NCBI GenBank assembly: GCA_963752605.1
Contig: CAVVYW010000005.1
Span: 434,001-498,000 of the forward strand
From: CAVVYW01 sp963752605
GTDB lineage: Bacteria > Actinomycetota > Thermoleophilia > Solirubrobacterales > 70-9
Length of the DNA: 64,000 nucleotides
Direction: 5' to 3'
Numbering within the stretch: the first letter of the stretch is position 1; each line of letters opens with the position of its first letter. A program made the translations under genes and the position numbers. Below the pieces are notes generated by a model. The model ran no database searches. It saw only the letters and a program-made list of their open reading frames with translations, and had not been told where the DNA came from. This document shows positions 60,188-64,000 of the stretch, piece after piece.

Positions 60188-60787
60188 GTGAAAGCCCTCG
60201 AAATCGACACTCCGCACGGCCCGGCGAGGGCGCACCTGTACCCCGCCAAGGACCCGGTGGGCGCGCTGGTGCTCGGTCACGGCGTGGGCGGCGGGGTCGA
60301 GGCCCCCGACCTGGTCGCCGCAACGGAGGCGGCCACTGCGGAGGGATTCACCGTCGCCCTCGTCGAGCAGCCCTACAAGGTGGCCGGCAAGCGATCTCAG
60401 CCCGTTGCGGCCAAGCTCGACGAGGCGTGGATTGCCGTCATGGAGGCCCTGCGGGATGGTGAGCTGAAGGACCTGCCGCTGGTCGTCGGCGGTCGCTCGG
60501 CCGGCGCGCGTGTCGCGTGCCGCACCGCCTCCGAGACGGGTGCCGCCGCGGTGCTCTGTCTCGCCTTCCCGCTGCACCCGCCCGGCAAGCCCGAGAAGAG
60601 CCGCCAGGACGAGCTGGACGCCGTGAAGCTGCCGACGCTGATCGTCCAGGGCGAGAGCGACCCCTTCGGCATGCCCGCGGCGGGCTCGAACCACACGCTG
60701 GTCAAGGTGGAAGGCAACCACGGCCTCAAGGCCGACCTCGAGGCGGTCGGGGAGGCCGTCCGGGAGTGGCTCCCCGGGACGCGCTAG
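60188..60787 (+). CDS. KANL3/Tex30-type alpha/beta hydrolase
   Basis: 199 residues from GTG 60188. GALVLGHGVGGGVEAPDLVA, the nucleophile in VVGGRSAGARVACRTA, the acid in VQGESDPFGMPA and the His in VEGNHGLKADLEA match the KANL3/Tex30 (dienelactone-hydrolase-like) family. The natural substrate is unknown. It diverges from the acyl-CoA synthetase gene and shares CTAG with rseP at its stop. Confidence 0.88.
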   Translation: MKALEIDTPHGPARAHLYPAKDPVGALVLGHGVGGGVEAPDLVAATEAATAEGFTVALVEQPYKVAGKRSQPVAAKLDEAWIAVMEALRDGELKDLPLVVGGRSAGARVACRTASETGAAAVLCLAFPLHPPGKPEKSRQDELDAVKLPTLIVQGESDPFGMPAAGSNHTLVKVEGNHGLKADLEAVGEAVREWLPGTR

Positions 60788-62037
60788 CGGACGTTGAAGC
60801 CCTCGCCGGTGAGCCGGTCTATGTCGTTCGAGAGGCCGATGAAGAAGAGGATCAGGACGAAGAGGAACCCGACGGCGCTGGCGCGCTCGATCACGCTGAA
60901 CGGCACACGGCTGCCACGTACCTTCTCGACCAGGCTCCAGAAGATGTGGCCGCCGTCGAGGGGCAGGAACGGGAACAGGTTGATAATGGCCAGCGAGAGG
61001 CTGACCAGGGCGAGCAGGGCGAAGGCCTCCCAGGCCCCGACGTCGATCGCCTCGTTTCCGACGGCGCTCACCCCCACCACCCCCGAGAGCTGCTCGCGCT
61101 GCTCCTTCTGGAAGATCCGGGCGAAGATCGAAGCTGTGGTGCTCGTCACCAGCCACATCCTGTCGACGGCCCACTCAGCCGCCTCGGACGCTGAGTAATC
61201 CGCGTTCACCGGGTCCCCAGCGTTGAAGGCGAATCCGAGGCGGTAGCGCCCCGGATCGTCACCCTGCTCGATCGGAGGCGCGTCGGCATCATAGGTCGGG
61301 GTGGCTGCCACCTCCATCTGGCGCCCATCGCGCTCGATCAGGAGCGTGACCGGGGTCGCCGCCTTGCAACCATCGGTGGGCTCCCCCGGACATTTGTGCG
61401 TGTTGAGCTGCGTCGCGAACGTCTCCGCCCGATCCCTGAGATCCCCGTCGGAGGGCCTCGACCCTCCCTGGTTCACCGGCATTCCGTCGATCGCCAGCAG
61501 CTCGTCGTCTTCGTCAAGGACACCCTGTGCCGGCTCACCGGACTGGATCTCGGTCACCTCGAGCGACGTCGCCTGCTTGACGCTGAAGCCGAGCACGAAC
61601 AGAATTAGGAACGCGATCAGGATGTTCATCGCCGGGCCGGCGCCGATCACCACGATCCGCTTCCAGACCGGCTGGTTGTAGTAGGCGCGCTCGAGCAGCT
61701 CCGGGGGCAGCTGCTCACCGGGTCGGCTCACCCCGGGCCCCTCCTCCTGGTCCACGGACTCGACCCTCTCGAGCAGCCCCACCGGCTTGGGCTTCTCACT
61801 CGGATCCCGAGGCTCGAGCTCCTCGGGATTCATGCCGGTGATCTTCACGAACCCCCCGAGGGGGATCATCCCGATCCCGTACTCCGTCTCGCCGCGCCTG
61901 ACGCTGACCAGCTTCGGCGGGAAGAAGAGGAAGAAGCGCTCGACCCGCATCCCCGTCCACTTCGCCACGATGAAGTGGCCGAACTCGTGAAGGATGATCA
62001 GCGCCGAGAACCCGGCGAAGACGAGCAGCCAGTTCAC
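60784..62037 (-). CDS. rseP: Site-2 intramembrane metalloprotease RseP
   Basis: 417 residues, M50 family. The zinc site is IILHEFGHFIVAKWTGMRVE with the third ligand in FPFLPLDGGHIFW; a PDZ-like domain lies between (LEVTEIQSGEPAQGVLDEDDE). About four helices. It cleaves membrane anti-sigma factors after a first cut. The RskA-like regulators in this window are possible substrates, which is inference. It overlaps dxr in ATGA, the common actinobacterial pair. Confidence 0.94.
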   Translation of the reverse strand: MNWLLVFAGFSALIILHEFGHFIVAKWTGMRVERFFLFFPPKLVSVRRGETEYGIGMIPLGGFVKITGMNPEELEPRDPSEKPKPVGLLERVESVDQEEGPGVSRPGEQLPPELLERAYYNQPVWKRIVVIGAGPAMNILIAFLILFVLGFSVKQATSLEVTEIQSGEPAQGVLDEDDELLAIDGMPVNQGGSRPSDGDLRDRAETFATQLNTHKCPGEPTDGCKAATPVTLLIERDGRQMEVAATPTYDADAPPIEQGDDPGRYRLGFAFNAGDPVNADYSASEAAEWAVDRMWLVTSTTASIFARIFQKEQREQLSGVVGVSAVGNEAIDVGAWEAFALLALVSLSLAIINLFPFLPLDGGHIFWSLVEKVRGSRVPFSVIERASAVGFLFVLILFFIGLSNDIDRLTGEGFNVR

Positions 62038-63179
62038 GCGACCGCCGAGCCCTCGATCAGCCCCCGGGCCTGCTCACGCGCCGCGGCGTCGGCCTCGAAC
62101 AGGTCCTCGAAGTGGCTGACCGGCCCGGTTGGGACTGCCTCGAGGCAGCTCTCGATCACCTCGGGGATGCCGGTGAAGGGGATGCGGCCGTCGAGGAAGG
62201 CCGCGACGGCGACCTCGTCTGCCGCGTTCAGCACGCATGGCGCGGTTCCCCCCGCCTCGCCGGCCTCCCGCGCGAGCCGCAGGCAGGCGAAGGTCTCGGT
62301 GTCGGGCGGCTCGAAGGTGAGCTCCCCGACACTCCCCAGATCGAGGGTCGGCACGTCCACGTCGGCGCGCTCGGGGCGGTTGAGCGCGTAGGAGATCGGG
62401 ACCTTCATGTCCGGATAGCCGAGGTGGGCGAGCGAGGCGCCGTCGTTCAGGTGCACCAGTGCGTGGATGATCGACTGCGGGTGGACCACGACTTCGATGC
62501 GCTCGTACGGCGTCCCGAAGAGGTGGTGCGCCTCGATCATCTCGAAGCCCTTGTTGATCAGGGTGGCGGAGTCCACCGTGATCCTCCCGCCCATCTCCCA
62601 GGTGGGGTGGGCGAGGGCGTCCTCGGGCTTCACTCCGGAGAGGTCGGTTCGGCCCCGGAACGGCCCCCCCGAGGCGGTCAGCACCAGCCGATCCACTGTT
62701 CCGGGCGGCTCGGCGTGGACGAGCTGGTAGAGGGCCGAGTGCTCTGAGTCCACCGGGATGATCTGTGCCTCCGCCGCCTCGGCGAGGGCGGTGACCAGCT
62801 CCCCACCGATCACGAGGCTCTCCTTGTTGGCGAGCGCGAGGTCCATTCCCTCGGTCAGCGCCACGATGGTCGGGCCGAGCCCGGCCGCGCCGACGATTCC
62901 GTTCAGGACGAGATCGGCCCCGGAGCCGGCGACCAGCTCGCGGATCCCCTCGTCGCCCGCGAGGACCCTCCCTCCCCACTCCTGCTTGGCCTGCTCGGCC
63001 GCGCCCTCGTCCGCAAGCGCAACCGCGGGCACGCCGTGGTCCCTGGCCTGGCCGAGGAGCTCCTTCCAGCTCGAGTCGGCCGACAGGCCGACCACCTGGA
63101 GGTCCTCGTTTTGGGCGACCACCTCGAGGGCCTGCGTGCCGATCGAGCCGGTCGCGCCGAGTATCAGCAGCTTCTTCAC
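62034..63179 (-). CDS. dxr: 1-deoxy-D-xylulose 5-phosphate reductoisomerase Dxr
   Basis: 381 residues. NADPH site KLLILGATGSIGTQALEVV, ALANKESLVIGGEL, the metal/substrate motif IIPVDSEHSALYQ, LTASGGPFRG and HPTWEMGGRITVDSATLINKG, and VVVHPQSIIHALVHLNDGAS. It catalyses the first committed step of the MEP pathway, supplying isoprenoids (and DMAPP for MiaA). Confidence 0.97.
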   Translation of the reverse strand: MKKLLILGATGSIGTQALEVVAQNEDLQVVGLSADSSWKELLGQARDHGVPAVALADEGAAEQAKQEWGGRVLAGDEGIRELVAGSGADLVLNGIVGAAGLGPTIVALTEGMDLALANKESLVIGGELVTALAEAAEAQIIPVDSEHSALYQLVHAEPPGTVDRLVLTASGGPFRGRTDLSGVKPEDALAHPTWEMGGRITVDSATLINKGFEMIEAHHLFGTPYERIEVVVHPQSIIHALVHLNDGASLAHLGYPDMKVPISYALNRPERADVDVPTLDLGSVGELTFEPPDTETFACLRLAREAGEAGGTAPCVLNAADEVAVAAFLDGRIPFTGIPEVIESCLEAVPTGPVSHFEDLFEADAAAREQARGLIEGSAVA

Positions 63180-63216
63180 GGCGCACCCAGTCTAGGCCGG
63201 TGCGCCGCACCGGCCT

Positions 63217-63811
63217 TTAAGGCCGTCGCTTCTCGTAGAGGCGCCCGTCGTCGAAGCAGAGCTCGTAGGGGTCGAAGACGTCGAAGAGGTCCCCGTCCTC
63301 CTGCGTGTAGGAGATACAGAGGACCTCGCCCTGCGGAGGATCCTTCTCGTGGAAGCGGTCGAGCGGTTCGCCGAGCCGGTTCTCCACTTGCTCCCGCGTC
63401 GATCCGAGCTGGATCGAGTCGAACTGTGCTTCGGAGATTGCGTCGTGATCGGCCACCTCGTTCGTGACGGCGACGAAGAGCACCGCGCAGCCGCCCGAGG
63501 AGGAGGATGAACAGCCACGCATGCGGCGACGATCGCAGCGATTGCAACGCCGCTCGTGCGGGCGTAGCCCTGGCCGCAGTTGGGGCAGTTGCATCGAAGG
63601 TCTCCGACTGCGCCCCGCAATGGCGGCAGACCTTCGTCGGCGGGGGCACGGCCTTCCCCTTGGCGGCGCCCTCCTCGACCAGCGGGCCGAGCTGGTGGGT
63701 CCAGTTCGCTCCGTCCCAGTACCTCGCGCGGCCGCCGCCCAGCGGGTCGGGGTAGTGGCCGGCCTTGGCTCCCCTCTTGCGCGGCGGCGGCAGCTCGCTG
63801 AGCAGCGTCAT
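63217..63811 (-). pseudogene. DUF2510-type membrane protein with zinc ribbon and SmpA/OmlA-like domain, two frameshifts
   Basis: ATG 63811 opens SELPPPRKRGAKAGHYPDPL and RYWDGANWTHQLGP, a DUF2510 start, then CRHCGAQSETFD. A second frame supplies CNCPNCGQGYARTSGVAIAA, completing the zinc ribbon and beginning a membrane helix. A third frame gives FDSIQLGSTREQVENRLGEP, like SmpA/BamE-type domains, and the end LYEKRRP. Shifts lie at about 63590 and 63510. About 195 residues if repaired. Confidence 0.7.
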
Positions 63812-63839
63812 GGCGAGCGAGGCTAGCGCCCACGAACGC

Positions 63840-63867
63840 GAACGGGAGGCCCGTGGGCCTCCCGTTC
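63840..63867. terminator. Bidirectional hairpin terminator candidate
   Basis: GAACGGGAGGCCC (63840-63852) and GGGCCTCCCGTTC (63855-63867) form a perfect 13-bp stem with a 2-base centre (in practice a 4-base loop). It lies 25 bases after the stop of the gene at the right edge, on the minus strand. There is no T run. Confidence 0.7.
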
Positions 63868-63892
63868 AACGCTCGTCTACAGCTGCCCCTGC

Positions 63893-64000
63893 CTACCGGA
63901 CGGTCAGCGCAGACAGCTGGAACTGATGGACCTTCAGGTCGCCCGCCGACTCGTTGCAGGCCACCGAGAAGGTGTGCTTGCCGCCGAGCGGCGTGGTGAT
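63893..64000 (-). CDS. C-terminal end of an unidentified protein (partial)
   Basis: A 35-residue open frame enters from the right edge and stops with TAG at 63893-63895: TPLGGKHTFSVACNESAGDL, then HQFQLSALTVR. It is beta-rich in character and has one Cys. The hairpin just beyond its stop supports it as a real 3' end. Too short to identify; a secreted protein seems possible. Confidence 0.55.
   Translation of the reverse strand: MTTPLGGKHTFSVACNESAGDLKVHQFQLSALTVR

Noticed and set aside
1..64000. Long open frames opposite or out of phase with real genes (for example 1036-2196, 6695-6892, 20862-23057 minus)
   Set aside because: They are shadows caused by very high GC: Arg/Pro/Ala-rich or low-complexity translations with no domains, lying over well-identified genes.

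Overview
The window is 64 kb of very GC-rich actinobacterial chromosome. Gene order in the core cluster (cinA, thpR, recA, recX, miaB, miaA, dapF, hflX, dut), the murT/gatD pair, a MerR + FHA + RsiG group and several secreted proteins with Lys/Cys-rich tails point to class Thermoleophilia, probably Solirubrobacterales. That placement is inference from gene content; no rRNA gene is present. I found no tRNA, CRISPR array, transposase, integrase or prophage gene, so this looks like vertically inherited chromosome rather than an island.

Layout. 1-4.5 kb: edge of a secreted beta-helix protein, cinA and two alpha/beta hydrolases. 4.5-17.2 kb: housekeeping core on the + strand (RNA phosphodiesterase, RecA/RecX, the tRNA A37 enzymes MiaB and MiaA, a DapF homologue, a DapL-like aminotransferase, RidA, a DMT transporter, HflX, dUTPase), with one secreted beta-helix protein between. 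17.2-24.3 kb: LemA, a gatD - methyltransferase - murT operon (lipid II amidation), an M1 peptidase, a lipid kinase and a methyltransferase. 24.3-35.3 kb: cyclophilin lipoprotein, peroxiredoxin, hydrolases, a SpoIIE-type phosphatase and an RsbW-like kinase (partner-switching stress signalling), CcdA, a flavin monooxygenase operon and DNA polymerase IV. 35.3-41.3 kb: an RlpA-like wall protein behind a c-di-AMP riboswitch, a wax-ester synthase/DGAT behind a CRP-like palindrome, a ChbG-like deacetylase, and a P-II/Amt pair in which both proteins lack hallmark residues. 41.3-46.2 kb: nadE and several genes whose frames are broken many times. 46.2-54.7 kb: a membrane regulator, an AGPS-like oxidase, MerR/FHA/RsiG/PgsA, ProS and IspG. 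54.8-58.3 kb: four tandem paralogous secreted proteins with Lys/Cys tails. 58.3-64 kb: acyl-CoA synthetase, hydrolase, RseP, Dxr, and a broken DUF2510-type membrane protein.

Points that stand out: a DapF homologue with serine at both catalytic-cysteine positions, near a DapL-like enzyme; a methyltransferase fused by 4-base overlaps into murT/gatD; the P-II (Q39, Y51 lost) and Amt (first twin-His is Glu) pair; the four-gene secreted array; two tandem regulators joining an HTH-like N-terminus, one membrane helix and an RskA-like outer domain; seven tail-to-tail gene ends that share exactly CTAG; a 50-residue gene that looks like a cupin with its barrel removed in frame; and a dense cluster of frameshifts at 42.7-45.6 kb that I think reflects poor consensus sequence more than gene decay.
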